Shown here: positions 22,313-33,968 of the stretch, one piece after another
Position numbering within the stretch: position 1 is the stretch's first letter
Layout of the letters: each line of letters starts with the position of its first letter
Assembly (NCBI GenBank): GCA_951812925.1
Contig: OX638370.1
Location: 103,306,897 to 103,370,896, forward strand
Source of the DNA: Calliopum simillimum
Lineage: Eukaryota; Arthropoda; Insecta; Diptera; Lauxaniidae
Direction of reading: 5' to 3'
Length of the DNA stretch: 64,000 nucleotides
The notes under the pieces: model-generated
The model's database searches: none
Told to the model about the DNA's origin: nothing
Seen by the model: the letters and a program-made list of their open reading frames with translations, nothing else
Translations under genes and position numbers: made by a program

Positions 22313-22844
22313 TAAACTTCTGCACACAAATTTTGTAGAAAATTAAAATACTTTTCATTTGACACGAATATTATTAAAATCCATCAGGGGGTTCCGAACT
22401 TATACCGGTTTTCATAAAGCTATATCCCGATCTTCCGATATCTCTGTCAGTTTTGCGAATTTCGAAAAATGGAACTAAGGAAAGTTGTTAAGAGCTGTCC
22501 CAGGAATTTTACATTTTCCGGTGTTCTACTAAACCCCAACCACCCTGCATATGGTCTTACTACTACTTACATGAAAAAGGTGTTTTAGAAAATGTTGGTC
22601 CAAAAAAATGTACTTGCTTTTGGCCAAAGAGGTATTTCCTGCATAAGATCTCTAAATTTCAGCCTTAAGGTCTGAAACTCATTTCATAAAATACAAAAGA
22701 AGCATTTCAACTGGTAGCAAATTTGGACAACATCGGTATTTTTGTGCCACTCTAATTTATTATTGAAAAATCCTTGTTCTTCTTTCTAAATCTTAACGGA
22801 TTCTGATGTTCATCGTTAAAAAATAAATAACTAATGAAAAAACT
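22313..22844. other. Repeat-like AT-rich sequence
   Basis: No gene. Phrases such as GTTCCGAACTTATACCGGTT and CCGATATCTCTGTCAG are in the style of dispersed repeats, but no second copy was found in the window. Confidence 0.3.
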
Positions 22845-23635
22845 AGTAATGGTGTTACCTTTGGCCTGGCCAAATATTAAATACCCTAAACAGCAGTATT
22901 TTGAAAGTTTTGCTTTGATGGAAGGTGCCACGCCCTCTTGTCCGAATTCACCCAGTTTTTTTTCAGAGTTTGAATTTATAGTCCTTAGCATTTGAGTGAA
23001 ATTTGGTTGGATTATCTCAAAAAATGTTTTCAGTATAGCTTTTTGAACCTTTTGCTTTTATGGGAGGTGCCACGCGCTCTTGTCCGAATTCACCCAGTTT
23101 TTTCTCAGAGTTTGAATTTATAGTTCTTAGCATTTGAGTAAAATTTAGTTTGATTATCTCAAAAAACGCTTTCAGTATAGCGTTTTGAAGTTTTTGCTTG
23201 TATGGGAGGTGCCACGCCCTCTTGTCCGAATTCTCTTGGTTTTTGTTCAGAGCTTGCGCTTACACTTTGTAGTAATTATGTGGATTTTGGTTGCATTATC
23301 GTAAATAAAACTCAAAAAGTTGCATTGTGAATATATTTTTTGTATGGGCGGTAGGCGTGTCCGTTGACCGATTTCGCCCATTTTCAATCCCCCGAACTAA
23401 TTTTGACGCCCAAGGCTGTGCACCAAATTTCATTGAATTATCTTGCTTAGTTTTCCCAAAAAGTGTATTTCGACACACAGCCAGCCAGCCAGCCAGCCAG
23501 ATAGACGGACATGGCTATATCGACTCAGGAGGTGACGCTGATCAAGAATATATATACTTTTCTATATCTATCTGCCACGCCTCCTTCCTGCGTCACAAAC
23601 GGAAGAACAAAGTGAATATACATACCCCTGTAATT
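22845..23635 (-). mobile_element. DINE-1/mini-me-like element, copy 2
   Basis: It has the same architecture and orientation as copy 1: the AGTAATGGTGTTACC...GGCCTGGCC end on the left, then three tandem units of 141-143 bp (GTGCCACGCCC-type cores at 22925, 23068 and 23209). On the right are the GGCGGTAGGCGTGTCCGTTG block, a CCAGCCAGCCAG microsatellite and the GACTCAGGAGGTGACGCTGA core. The right terminus is decayed (CATACCCCTGTAATTACC in place of a clean TATACCC end), so the boundary is approximate. Confidence 0.75.
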
Positions 23636-23660
23636 ACCGGATGAAAAGTAAAAGCTGGCT

Positions 23661-23825
23661 TTTTCGTTAAGTCTACTCGTTTTTTACTTACCATACTCAC
23701 CACTCCCCTTTTGTTAAGTATTTTCGTTAACTCTTCTCGTTTTATTACTCACCATACTCACCACTTCTTTTTTCGTTAAGCCGTATCGTTCTTTCGTTAA
23801 ATCTTCTTGTTTTAACTCAGCACTC
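23661..23825. repeat. Short tandem repeat (TTCGTTAACTCTTCTCGTTT units)
   Basis: Three to four diverged units of about 75 bp combine TTTTCGTTAAGTCTACTCG with ACTCACCATACTCACCAC. It lies directly next to DINE-like copy 2 and may have been attached to it. Confidence 0.6.
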
Positions 23826-24018
23826 AGATAAATGGTGCTTATCTCTCATAAACAGATCGCTAGTTCATGCTATTCACCAGTAGAAGGCGTAATAAGTAAT
23901 TTAATGCGTTTAGTAAATACACAAACCTTCCTAATAATAAAAACTGCTTTGAAAAAGCAATAAACACACCTCTTTGCAAGAAGTGTTTAATTATGTATTA
24001 AATTTTACAAAATAAATA

Positions 24019-24374
24019 CAGTGCGCTCGCGATAATTAGTCGTGTTTTTTGACGCGTATATACAATTGTGGTGATTTTTAAATTGCAATAACTTATGAAC
24101 GGTGAGTCGTACGCTGAAAAGTTCGAAGGTCTCTTTCAGGGAGAACCACATTCTCTACAAATAATTTTAATCTTTTGTAAAAAAAAAAATAATTATTTAG
24201 AAGTTATTCAAAAAAAATTTTGTTATATATAAAATGAAAAATTTTTGTAGAGAACGTGATTCTTTATAAAAAAAAGTTCCTTAGAGCTTTTATTGTGCGA
24301 CTCACTGTTCATGAGTTATCGCAATTTAAAAATATCCACAATTGTATATACGCGTCAAAAGAAACACGGCTAAT
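24019..24374. repeat. Long inverted repeat 3 with a pogo/Tigger-like outer end
   Basis: A palindrome of about 340 bp (24035-24374, centre near 24204) pairs GACGCGTATATACAATTGTG with its complement near 24337-24356, and TGAACGGTGAGTCG with CGACTCACTGTTCA. The left side is preceded by TA and CAGTGCGCTCGCGATAAT, a terminus shared with the element ending at 25996. The matching right terminus is missing after GGCTAATAT. I read it as a palindromic Tc1/mariner-class (pogo/Tigger-like) MITE that lost its right end. Alternatively it is the left part of one 1978-bp element, 24019-25996, flanked by TA on both sides. Confidence 0.7.
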
Positions 24375-24380
24375 ATAAAC

Positions 24381-25652
24381 TACTTAAAACCAAGCTTTTT
24401 CATATTTGTGAGATTGTTGATATTAACGAAAGGCAGTGAGGGTATTCTATTAAAATGTAAATGCCTTGAAAACCTTGTAAGCTCTTAATAGTTGTCAAAA
24501 TCAATACGAATATGACAACTATTAACACTTTCACGACCAAAGGGACATATACATCTCATTTGAATTTTTAATGTCAGTCTCACATTTTCTTCGCGATTGG
24601 AGCTAAACAGGTCTTCGTCGATATTGTAGAAAATAGATTTAGATATTCAAGTGTGTCAGTAAACTTGAGGTTTTCATCCTCAGGACCTCACAGCATGATC
24701 TCAAATCCAAAAAATTGTCTTTTTTTTTAGCTAATTTTCAGCAGATTTTATCTCGAATACTGTTACATAAACGATATGAAGCGCTTAAGTAGCAAGTGTA
24801 ACAGACTATCAGCTTTTTAGAAATGTCAAGAAATTTTCGATTCACCGATGTAAGTATTTTCCTACGGAGTGCTTAGACAAAATGTTACACCCGACCAACG
24901 GGACGATCGTTAGAGATAAAAATTAGGTACTTTTTTTCGCAAAAATTTATTATTTTTGCTTTTTTTTACATAAAATACTGCCAAAAAAATTGTTTCGATA
25001 CAAATTAAAGAAAAAAAACTACATATATGGAATCCATGGTGAATTTTGAACCAAATTTTGTTATTTTGTGAAGCAAAAATAGTTCAGCCAAACTAGGTAA
25101 ACATATCTCATTTGGTTGAAAATGACCTGATGTTGATCGGACATGGCTGATTTTGTTCGTAATTAAATTTGGATACCAACCAATACTCTGGATTTATGCG
25201 TTTTCCCCTTCTTTTCTTTGAATCCCCGATGAAACTCTCATAAACCTATAAAGTCCATAAAACTGTTTTAAAATTTGTACTTAAAAATGGAAAATATTAC
25301 CGTGTTGATTTTCAGGGCAATTGAATCTGAATATGATGTTAGAAAACTATAAAATTCAAAATGACGCCGGAAAATTGTGTATACCCTCCACGATACCCAA
25401 AAAAAAAAAAAAAAAAATTTTACCTACTTTTTACCTTTTACGACCAATGGAACATATGTAAGCCCATAACTTTTTTCACACTTGGAATTGAAAAAATTTA
25501 GTTTTGACAACACATTTGAATAGAAATGTTATATCGCTTAGCACAAATCTGCAAAAAAAATTACCATTTTTCCAACGGTTCAGGAGCGGTCGGAAAAGGT
25601 TTAAGTGTTAAAGATGTTTTCGAGGCATTATCATATTATAAGAAATATCCTA
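24381..25652. other. AT-rich sequence between two CTCGCGATAAT termini
   Basis: No gene. CGACCAAAGGGACATAT (about 24531), CGACCAACGGGACGATCG (24894) and CGACCAATGGAACATAT (25441) are loose repeats of one phrase. Homopolymer runs are frequent. Confidence 0.3.
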
Positions 25653-25996
25653 AGTGTGCTCGCGATAATATGATCTATTTGTTCATTTATACGAAAGGCG
25701 GAACAATCAAAAAAAAAAAACAAAAAATTCGAGTCTCATAGTTTCAAAATAAATATTTTTTATTTAAAAACGCCAAAGAAACTTTTTCGTTTATTTTTTT
25801 TCGTTACGCAGATCCCGTACAAACAAAAATGTTTAGAAATAAATTCGTATTCTGTTTCCAGTTTATGAAAACTTATGTTCATATTTTAGAGCTTTTGCAC
25901 AAATTTCATATTTTGGAGTTGTCAATGTTGGGGAAAAAGCGTTCATATCTTGGGGCATTCATACGTTGGGATGTTAATATTATCGCGAGTTCACTG
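25653..25996. mobile_element. pogo/Tigger-like MITE (344 bp)
   Basis: The left end AAGTGTGCTCGCGATAATAT and the complement of the right end, CAGTGAACTCGCGATAATAT, form inverted termini. TA lies on both sides (25651-25652; 25997-25998), the target duplication of the Tc1/mariner class, and CAGTG-CTCGCGATAAT termini are common in Tigger-like elements. There is no transposase. A plus-strand open frame (25526-25741) crosses its left border and is not taken as a gene. Confidence 0.6.
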
Positions 25997-25998
25997 TA

Positions 25999-28817
25999 AT
26001 CGCAAATTAATCAAAATTTCACTTAACCTACACTGAGTTGCGATTATTTATTTATTTTATTATTTTTCGCCTTTTAATAGCACTGTTGCTAACTTTTTCA
26101 TAAAAAACATTGTAAAACCTTCAAATAATTTGCTATCAGAACCCAAACAGAATGTTTCAAAAGTAAGGTAATAAAGCAAGGCTATCAGGCCTATTCCAAT
26201 GACATCGCACAGTGGGAGATTTGATACATCCAGCTGGAATTAGTATCCTTTTCTTTACGACAGTAGACAAAACAATATTGAATACAAAATACAACAATAA
26301 AAACAATACAACATTTCTTATTTTGATTTACATTTTTTATTTTATTTCTATTTTTAAGAAAATTAAAATAACTTAAAACTTTAATTTCATAAATCTACGT
26401 ATAGTTATGAAATAAATGTGAAAATAGTTTACAGTACGGATACATTTAAAACAATATACATATTTTGTTACAATTCTGATAATGATATGATATGTAGTTG
26501 CATGCCAAGGGGAAAATTTGTTTGGGAACTTAGTGCTTGTGAGGCTTTGTCTCTTTTGCTCCCTTGGAAAACTACATAATGTATCTATTGATTTTGAGTT
26601 TACATCCTTTATCTTTATAGTTAAGTATATTTATAATGTAAAAATTTTGTTCTAATGCTAAGGCCCCAACGTAAATATTCAGTTTTTTTATTTCTTTTCT
26701 GTAAAATTTCGTTCGCTTAGTTATTAAAATTGAATTTTTTTCTTTTAAATCAAAAAAATTTCGTTACATAATCAAAATGGCACTCAGTGGCATTCTTAAA
26801 TTGTATAATTACAGTTATGTAGATTAATTGCTACAGATAGATACAGTTAATCGTAGGTATTCGTTATTTCCGATTTCTAATGATAACTCGCAATCGTACT
26901 ACAAAATAGTAGGATAGTAGTAGTAGTCGTTTAATGATGGGCAGCAAAGTAGTTACGTTGTGTAAATTACTGGTTTTTCTTTTAAATGTGTAGACTTTCG
27001 ATCATACAATTAAATTTTTTTTTTTTTTTATTTAAAATAAAAACAACTTAGTATATCTGTATGTATAGCATATTTAGAATTTTACAATTTCATATAGTTA
27101 AAGATATGCTTACATTATAAAGTGTATCGAAACTTGACTAGTTTTGGAGCATATGTGGCTAGTGCTTGAAATTGTCTGTATCAACTCTCAACCATCTGCT
27201 TCAAAAATTTTTAGACCTATGATGAATTTTATCAAATTGGAGGAGGACAATTCATTCATTTATCTTACGAAAATGAGTACATAGTACACAGTAAAAATTT
27301 AAGTTTAATTTTAAAACCAAAAAGTATTTTTCTTAGAACAATGCCAAAAAAAGTATTAGTTTTAAACTATTTTGGAATAAATTTTATACTTTTTTGGAAT
27401 AAATTTCAGTACCTACCTATTTTAGTTCAATTTTAAAACCAAAAAGTATTTATATTGAACAATGCCAAAAAAGTATTAATTTTAAACTATTTTGGAATAA
27501 ATTTCATCCTTTTTTGGAATAAATTTCAGTACCTACATATTTTAGTTCAATTTTAAAACCAAAAAGTATTTATATAGATAGATAGAACAATGCAAAAAAG
27601 TATAAATTTTAAACTATTTTTGAATAAATTTCATACTTTTTTGGAATAAATTTCAAACTTTTTGGAAAAATATCGGAGTTTGATACCAAAAAATTTTAAA
27701 TCAATACTAAAGAGAATCAAAAGTAAGAAAAGTAGGATGTTTGAAAACTTCGTTGAAAAGTATGCAGGGAAATTCCATTATAACTTTAAACAAAACAAAT
27801 TGTTGTATCGCGCTAAAGTTTGACATCTTTGTCTATATATGAATGGACTATAAGGCAACATAATCTTTTCTGCGATCGCAGCGTATTCTAATGGTCAAGA
27901 ATGTTATTTTTCAACACACCTAGTATACTCGAATTTACCCGTTACGTCTCGTTACGTCTATTTTGGTTAGCCCTTAACAGTTAAAGTTGTGTTATAAGCC
28001 GCAGAATCAGTGTTCCCTAAATGCACAAAAGTAACATTCAAGTTTGAGTCAAAATTTAACAATGGGCAACTTTTTTGCACTAAAAAAATTATCAGATTTC
28101 GATACACCTTAACATATACGCACATATCTATATAGTATACATATATAAACATAACTTAGTTTTTGTTCAATTTTAAGATCTTAGATTTAGATTATCACAG
28201 TTGGAACTTACTTGGCTAGAGACTTAATAAAATTTTACAATTTCTTTGAATTAAAATCGATTTATACAACAAATATTTAGACATATTTTTTTTTTGTTTT
28301 TTTTTTTCTTTCTTTTGTGTTTGGTTTTTTGTTTTTGTTTTCTTATACATACGTATATATTTTTTTACTTATTGTATTTTTCAATGATATGCCAACATTA
28401 ATGGAAGAAATTAAAATGCACTATTGACGCGGCGTACGTTCTTACGTCGTACATTATATAAGTACTAAATACAATTTTACACACATACAAATCTATAATT
28501 TACAGCGATCAAAGGCACTTGATATACAATAAAGTGCGAGTAATAAAACCGGGTACTCACACTCAAATTTCTAGTCTATTCATTAAAACTTACGAAACCT
28601 ACGAGTTAATTAGTTTACAATTGATTGATTTTGTTCTAAAATATATACACAGACACACGTGTTAATTGCATTGGTATTGGTATTGGTGTCACCAGTTCTG
28701 CTGTTCAGTTCATCTAAAGGCACTTGAGAGGCAGCACAAACTCCTCCATTCCACTGCTGCTGGCAAGCTTTGTGCTTTGTGATCCATTCATTTGTGCTCC
28801 GCTCCGCTCCACTCCAC
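25999..28817 (-). other. Egfr 3' flank, including its 3' UTR
   Basis: This lies downstream of the Egfr stop on the minus strand. Sequence from 28817 to about 28190 is unique and probably all 3' UTR. AATAAA on the minus strand is available at about 27027-27033 and 26336-26346, so the transcript end cannot be fixed. A CACAGTAAAAA-type MITE occupies 27287-27730. At 26211 a CACAGTGGGAGATT phrase resembles a single Transib-type end without a partner. Confidence 0.4.
27287..27730. mobile_element. CACAGTAAAAA-type MITE, copy A (empty site for the pogo-like insert)
   Basis: It begins CACAGTAAAAATTTAAG. It then carries three near-tandem units of about 120 bp with TTTTAAAACCAAAAAGTATT, AACAATGCCAAAAA and ATTTTGGAATAAATTT. 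It ends with the segment GATACCAAAAAATTTTAAAT followed by GAATCAAAAGTAAG. The same backbone occurs at 39349-40737, where a pogo-like element splits it, and in reverse at 63165-63330. The expected right end (TTTTTTAGTGTG) is missing here. Superfamily unknown; no protein. Confidence 0.65.
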
Positions 28818-31263
28818 TTACACTCGCGTTTCACTACGATGCAACGGCTGTAACTCCCTCTGCGTATCATTGTAATATTCATGATCTGAACTCGTTGGTT
28901 CTGACCCGCCGGCCTTATTAACATCCATTACCGTTGGCGTTCCATTACGTCCAACCATTACCGGTATACCAATTGTTTGTGTTGGTATCGGCGCATTACC
29001 GGAACTCAGTGTTTGTGCATTGAGCAAATATTCAGGATTATCAACGCTTGCGGGCACCCCAATCAGGTCCATGTAACCACCAGGGCCATTCGAAAGACCA
29101 AGGACGCCATTTCCAATTGTATTGTTGTTATTGTTAGTCTGACTTGCAGACTGGCAAGTTGGCATTAAGTAGTCATCTTCATCGACTGGCAGATCGAGAC
29201 GTAAGTTACCGACTCCAACTTCACGTCCTTTTGAATCTGTCTCATCGTCACCGCCCGATGAGTTCTTATTCATTGGATCTTTGCAATACCGATTGAGTTT
29301 TGGCACCTCATCGGTAGCCTCATGATGACTGGGACCAGGTCCAGTTACTTTCGGCTGCAAATAATCTTCAGCCTCTACCAGTGCCTCAGGGCCATCGAAT
29401 GTAGGTGCCAATTTGCGTATCAGGTCCTTTTCATCCTGACTTGTGTAAGAAGGCAGGCGTGTAAATTTATCACCAGGAATTGCCAAGTAACGGCCTGGAT
29501 CACGTGCAAATTCAGCAAATACATTAACCAGCTGCTTGAACGAGGGACGCATCTCTGCGTCGAGATGCCAACAAGACAACAGCGTACAATAGATATCTAA
29601 GGAACAAATTGCTGGCTGTTCCAGTTTGAGTCCAACCTCAATGAGATCTGGTATATCTTTGGCGGGAATATTTTCATGTGGACGCTGTCCAAAGGTTAAA
29701 AGTTCCCAAATGGTCACTCCAAATGCCCAAACATCGGATTTGCTAGTGAACACGCGATGTCGTATGCATTCCAGTGCCAGCCACTTTATGGGCATTTTTC
29801 CACCGGCAGCCTTATACTCATTGGAGTCATTGCTCAGCAGTTTCGCCAAACCAAAGTCTGTTATTTTAACACAGGATGGTGTTTGCACAAGTACGTTACG
29901 TGCTGCTAAGTCGCGATGTACCAGACGTTTCTCCTCTAAGTATGACATTCCTTTGGCTATTTGTGTTGACCAATTGAGCAACGCCTTTGAGCCGATTTTG
30001 TCACGATTGCTGCGCACATAGTCAAGCAGACAGCCCAACGGCATTAGTTGTGTTATCAGCATCATCTGTGAAGTCATGCATACGGCGAGCAGTTTCAATA
30101 AATTGGGATGTTCTACGGACGCCATTATGTATGCTTCACGCAAGAATTCCTCACTGGACTCAGCTCCAGATGATTTCAATAACTCTTTGATAGCAACAGG
30201 TATTTTAACATTTTCACCTTCTGGCACCCACACGCCTTTAAAAACACGTCCAAAAGCACCCATACCCAGCACACCGCCCTTTCGTAATTCAGCATCTTTT
30301 ACAATACGCAACTTTGAGAGATTAGCGCCGATGTTAGATGGTCGCAGCGGCTCTGAGTCTTCACAGCCAGAGAGTACCATCGTCATTTTAACTGCCTCTT
30401 TCTTGGCCTTGGTCTTTTGACGGCATTCATATGTGACCACACTCAGCACACACAACACCAAAATTAAAGTGACGAATGTTATAATGAGAAAGATGTAATT
30501 GTCAATACCTGCCGTCAACTTGTAACCTTTGGCGGGGCTTGCTGAGCAAAAGGTACCAACTTGCAGTGATTGATAGACAACATGCGAGTAATTAGGCGGA
30601 CATTTTGATGTACAGTTGAATGTCGTGGAGTTGTCATATGGATCACCATCGCCAAAGACTTTGAACCTTTCGCATGCGATACAATCCTCGGCGGTGGGTC
30701 CGTTGCAGCCCTTGCACTCCGCATGACACTCGAAACACTCACGTCGTGGCTCATCTGCATAGTGATCTGGTGGACATTCATCTTCGCACTGCTCGCCACG
30801 CTTGTAACCGGCACATTTTGAGCAAACTTGTTCGTGGAAACCATAGCCTGTGCAGAGTTCGCAACGCGGATGACACTTTCGACAAATGGCCTTGCCAGCC
30901 AGTGGCTTGAGAGTACCCTGCTCTTGTGGATTAACATATTCCCAGTAATAGCCATCTGGACATTTATCGTTTTTCATGAGGCAGCGTTCTACGCTAGCAT
31001 CGTTGTTGATTATTGCAAGATTGCAGGTTTTGCAACCACCTGGTCCAATGGTATTCCTGGGCCCAGTACAGCCTTCACAAGTCTCATGGCAGTTTTGACA
31101 GATACTATTATAGTCGGAGTATTTTTTGTCTGGACAAACTGTCACGCAGTGTTTCTCATTACGTACATGTACACATTCATCACAGTGCTCTGCACCAGGA
31201 CCAGAGCATGTGCGACATTCTGGATGGCATTTCTTGCAAGTTTTTGAGTCAAACTGATAGGCA
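28818..31263 (-). CDS. Egfr: Egfr, last coding exon: receptor cysteine-rich region, membrane span, kinase and tail
   Basis: This is the 3'-terminal exon of the epidermal growth factor receptor, a plasma-membrane tyrosine kinase that binds EGF/TGF-alpha-type ligands and signals to Ras/MAPK. A TTTCATTACAG acceptor precedes 31263; one base plus 814 codons follow, and the stop is at 28818-28820. It encodes the rest of the furin-like repeats, including the additional cysteine-rich domain of insect EGFRs. A hydrophobic span ([20 protein letters not shown], about 30430-30500) and a basic juxtamembrane stretch come next. The kinase has the glycine loop GMGAFGRV (about 30244-30268), [15 protein letters not shown] (about 29894-29921) and DFGLAKLLS (about 29840-29858). 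The tail keeps docking tyrosines: EDYLQP, DDYLMP, YMDLIG, NPEYLL and DHEYYND. All catalytic residues are present. The match to Drosophila Egfr is close throughout. Antisense open frames over it are shadows. Confidence 0.97.
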
Positions 31264-31323
31264 CTGTAATGAAAGAGAGTTTAATAAGCAAATTGCAAAC
31301 AAATCTGTAGATAAAACACTTAC

Positions 31324-31456
31324 TTCGTTATATTGTGACAGTCGGAATAGCAGGTGCCATTGAATGAAAAATTCTTGCACTCCAAACATTGATCTGCTCC
31401 CGAGCCCCAACAACCAGCATTATTGCATTGATCTGAGCAGACTGCACCTTCTTTTA
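31324..31456 (-). CDS. Egfr: Egfr coding exon (cysteine-rich domain)
   Basis: A 133-bp exon between acceptor TTATAG and donor GTAAGTG. It begins with two bases that complete an Ile codon and ends with two bases of an Asn codon finished by the next exon. The translation KEGAVCSDQC...GCWGSGADQCLECKNF...CYSDC is the classic start of the second furin-like cysteine-rich domain of EGFR. Introns are 60 bp (31264-31323) and 71 bp (31457-31527), and phases match both neighbours. Confidence 0.95.
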
Positions 31457-31527
31457 CTATAAGGGAAGATAAGAGTAATGGGTTAGAAACTACATCGCTG
31501 TAATCGATAATTCAATAAGAAACTTAC

Positions 31528-32508
31528 TGCAATCGGTATCGTTTCTGTTTCTCGCTATCACTGTGCCATGATCCTGTGACTTCTGAACTTTGCTCCAATC
31601 AATGCCACTCACAAAACAAATCTTTTCATTCTGTTGTATCACGATGGTACCTGAATTAATGCGCTTCAAACTATGCAGCTCTAAGCTCTCCAACGTAGAC
31701 TTCACAATCGATAACGAAGCAAAATAGTTCTCCATTAGTTGACGTCCATGTATGATCTCCAAGTTACGGAAATACGAAAGATTCTTAAAAGCCGGATGCG
31801 CACCTTCAACATCCAAATATCCAGTGATCTCCTTTACCGTGGAAAACACTTCCAAGCGATCTGGATGCATGGCTATATAACGCGGGCCGAGTGAATAATT
31901 CTTGTAGATATCCTGAAAGCCCGAAAATGTCTGATCCAATATGCGTAAAGAACCCTCAATTACCGTACAGCCTTTGTATGTGTCGATATTTCCAGAATGC
32001 AGTACATTTGTGCCAGGGCATGTCTTTGGGCAGGGACCATTACAAGGTACACATTCACCCTCTTTGGCCATTTTATCGGCAGGACAACTACGTACACATG
32101 CACCGTTGTCCTTCAATAGATGCTCTGGACACTCTTTGACGCAAGTGGCACCATAAGCGTATTTGCCTTCAGGATTAGATTCCCATAAATAGTTCGTTGG
32201 ATTGTATTTCTGCATGGGTGGACACTCTTCTTTACAGACGCCATCATCGTAAAAATTCTTACAGGCAATGCACTCTTTCTGTGTTGGTCCTGTGCAACCA
32301 CCGGCACAAAACAAATGACAACATTCACGTGGCCTTGGGCCAAAGCAACGACCTTGCGCACACTGTGGTGAACAGTTGATTTTGCTGAACTTTTGACAAT
32401 TGCTTGGTCCCTCACCCCAGCAACCACGTTCACAAGACTCATGACACTTGGGACACTCGCGTTCTGGTGTGGTAAAGTTGTATGTGTAATTGAAGTTATC
32501 GGTGGGTC
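31528..32508 (-). CDS. Egfr: Egfr coding exon (first Cys-rich domain and second L domain)
   Basis: A 981-bp exon; acceptor TCTCTTTTTAG before 32508, donor GTAAGTTTC after 31528. It encodes ERECPKCHESC...GCWGEGPSNC, the long furin-like domain with CCHLFCAGGCTGP and CVPCNGPCPKTCPG. The second receptor L domain follows (GSLRILDQTFSGFQDIY, STVKEITGYLDVEGAHP, YFRNLEIIHGRQL, NEKICFVSGIDW). It contains the extracellular dimerisation arm region and half of the ligand pocket by homology to EGFR. It joins in frame to both neighbours: Ser-Gly at the upstream junction, Cys-Ile at the downstream one. An ATG inside the preceding intron frame is not a start. Confidence 0.97.
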
Positions 32509-32566
32509 CTAAAAAGAGACAGTAATTTACAATAATTTGCATTTTTGATTGATTAATTGTACTCAC

Positions 32567-32763
32567 CGGAAATGATTTCCCGCCAGTCGATGGTTCTTAT
32601 GTGACACAAATTGAAGTTGTTGAAAAAAGCAACGGAACCCTGCAAAATGTCACGCAGGGCTGGCATTTCCAGTGTAAACATTTTTGAGTAGGTGGCAAAC
32701 AGCGCGAGCTCATCATCTTGAGTGTTGAGATTGAATAATGTGCGTCCACGAATAATTTGTAGT
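32567..32763 (-). CDS. Egfr: Egfr coding exon (first L domain, C-terminal half)
   Basis: A 197-bp exon; acceptor TTCCTTTTAG before 32763, donor GTGAGT after 32567. One base completes an Arg codon, then LQIIRGRTLFNLNTQDDELALF, a standard EGFR L-domain strand-turn-strand, ending in CHIRTIDWREIIS. It carries one base of the following Gly codon. The upstream intron (32764-35025, 2262 bp) is large because of the LINE remnant and Tc1-type insertion; the downstream intron is 58 bp. Confidence 0.95.
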
Positions 32764-32984
32764 CTAAAAGGAATAAAAATATTATTTATTAAAAAAATTA
32801 TTGGAAAATTGTGGATACAAATCAGAGGTACGCCGTATTTCATGCTCTCCACAACTAACACCAAAATACCTTACTATAAACTTTCACTATTTAAAGGAAA
32901 ATCACATTACCCTTCCAATACGGCCCAATATGTAGGAATCTTTCTAAAATCTAGCTAATTTTGATATATTGCGTAGAAAAGCAA

Positions 32985-33850
32985 ATTATTCTTTGCCTTT
33001 AAAAAGTCTTTTGGAAAAACTGGGGGATTTCAGGCTAGCTTATTGATTTGCTTGTACAAAGCAGTTGTACGTCCAATCCTTCCCTATGGCTGTTAATTAT
33101 AGTGAATAACCACTGGAGTAAGAAATAAGAGCTCTGAGCAGCTCCAACATCATTCATTGAAGCAACTGCCTTATGCAGTGCAAACTAGCTCAGTTTTGAG
33201 AAAAAAAAACTTTATTGTGTGGCTTTTCAAGAGAACTCAATAGGAAAATAGTATGCCCGATCTAACTATCGAAATCACAATAGCCACCGAAGTTCTTAAT
33301 TTATCTTAGTATTTTTGCATAATTCATCTAGAGTTTTTCAGACAGAAGCTTATGCCATTCTCAAGATCTGCATAAAGAATTTAATCAAGCTACGATGTCA
33401 GTCCGATCTTACGCTAGTATGGGTTCTAGGACAACAGAACATTGAGGATATCCATAGACTGATGAACTAGCAAAACACTGCTCTTTTCTCAGTGAAAACT
33501 ATTCAAAGCACGTTTATACTCTGAAATATCCAGGTAACAAGAGGATTTTCTTGCATATTTCCACCAGAGCAATCTGAATATCAAATAGTTCAAATAAGTT
33601 CCTCAGAGTGGCTTTCTAAGGAGCGTATTGCTCAAACCACCGCGGATTATACTGGGTATATCCTTCAATTCTTGCCTCAGATATACATGGAGACATACCA
33701 AAAAGAATCTCTTTAATACTTCCTCTGCAGCTGCCTTTCCTTTGCTATTTGGGGTCAGCCTCAGAGCTGTAGAGAAACCTTTTTTCAACAAACTCAATGA
33801 TTTTGAAGATTTTGTAATAGGCTCGTTGTTTAAAACATCTTTTACAGTGA
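32985..33850 (+). mobile_element. Decayed LINE (RT C-terminus plus RNase H-like remnant) in an Egfr intron
   Basis: A plus-strand frame starts AFKKSFGKTGGFQ and runs into LYKAVVRPILPYGC, the conserved C-terminal motif of jockey/R1-type LINE reverse transcriptases. About 300 bp further, VWVLGQQNIED and, in a shifted frame, TDELAKH recall the WVPGH.IEGNE.ADELA motif of LINE RNase H domains. Near 33770, KPFFNKLNDFEDFVIGSL resembles the C-terminal tail. Many stops and shifts mark it as old. It is antisense to Egfr. Confidence 0.6.
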
Positions 33851-33968
33851 GTTCGATCACGCATGAGGTTTATCACGCTAACTTAAACTTTCGGGCAACA
33901 GAGAATCAATCAACGACCCTTGTCTGCCACAAAATACATTTTCATCGTGACAGTATAAGATTTTAGTT

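Noticed and set aside
25526..25741. Small plus-strand gene (MLYRLAQICKKNYHFS...)
   Set aside because: It crosses the TA-flanked border of a MITE and ends in a poly-Lys run from an A tract.
26205..26235. Second Transib-like element beginning at CACAGTGGGAGATT
   Set aside because: No inverted partner with a matching 5-bp duplication was found in the window.
28724..32379. Numerous plus-strand open frames over Egfr
   Set aside because: They are antisense shadows of well-conserved Egfr exons, and they cross exon-intron borders.
32553..32566. Extension of the Egfr frame into the 58-bp intron (GEYN then stop)
   Set aside because: Splicing at GTGAGT restores a receptor sequence matching the family, whereas read-through stops at once.
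33603..33860. Minus-strand 85-residue open frame in the Egfr intron
   Set aside because: The opposite strand shows LINE C-terminal similarity, and this frame is not in a consistent splice phase with Egfr.
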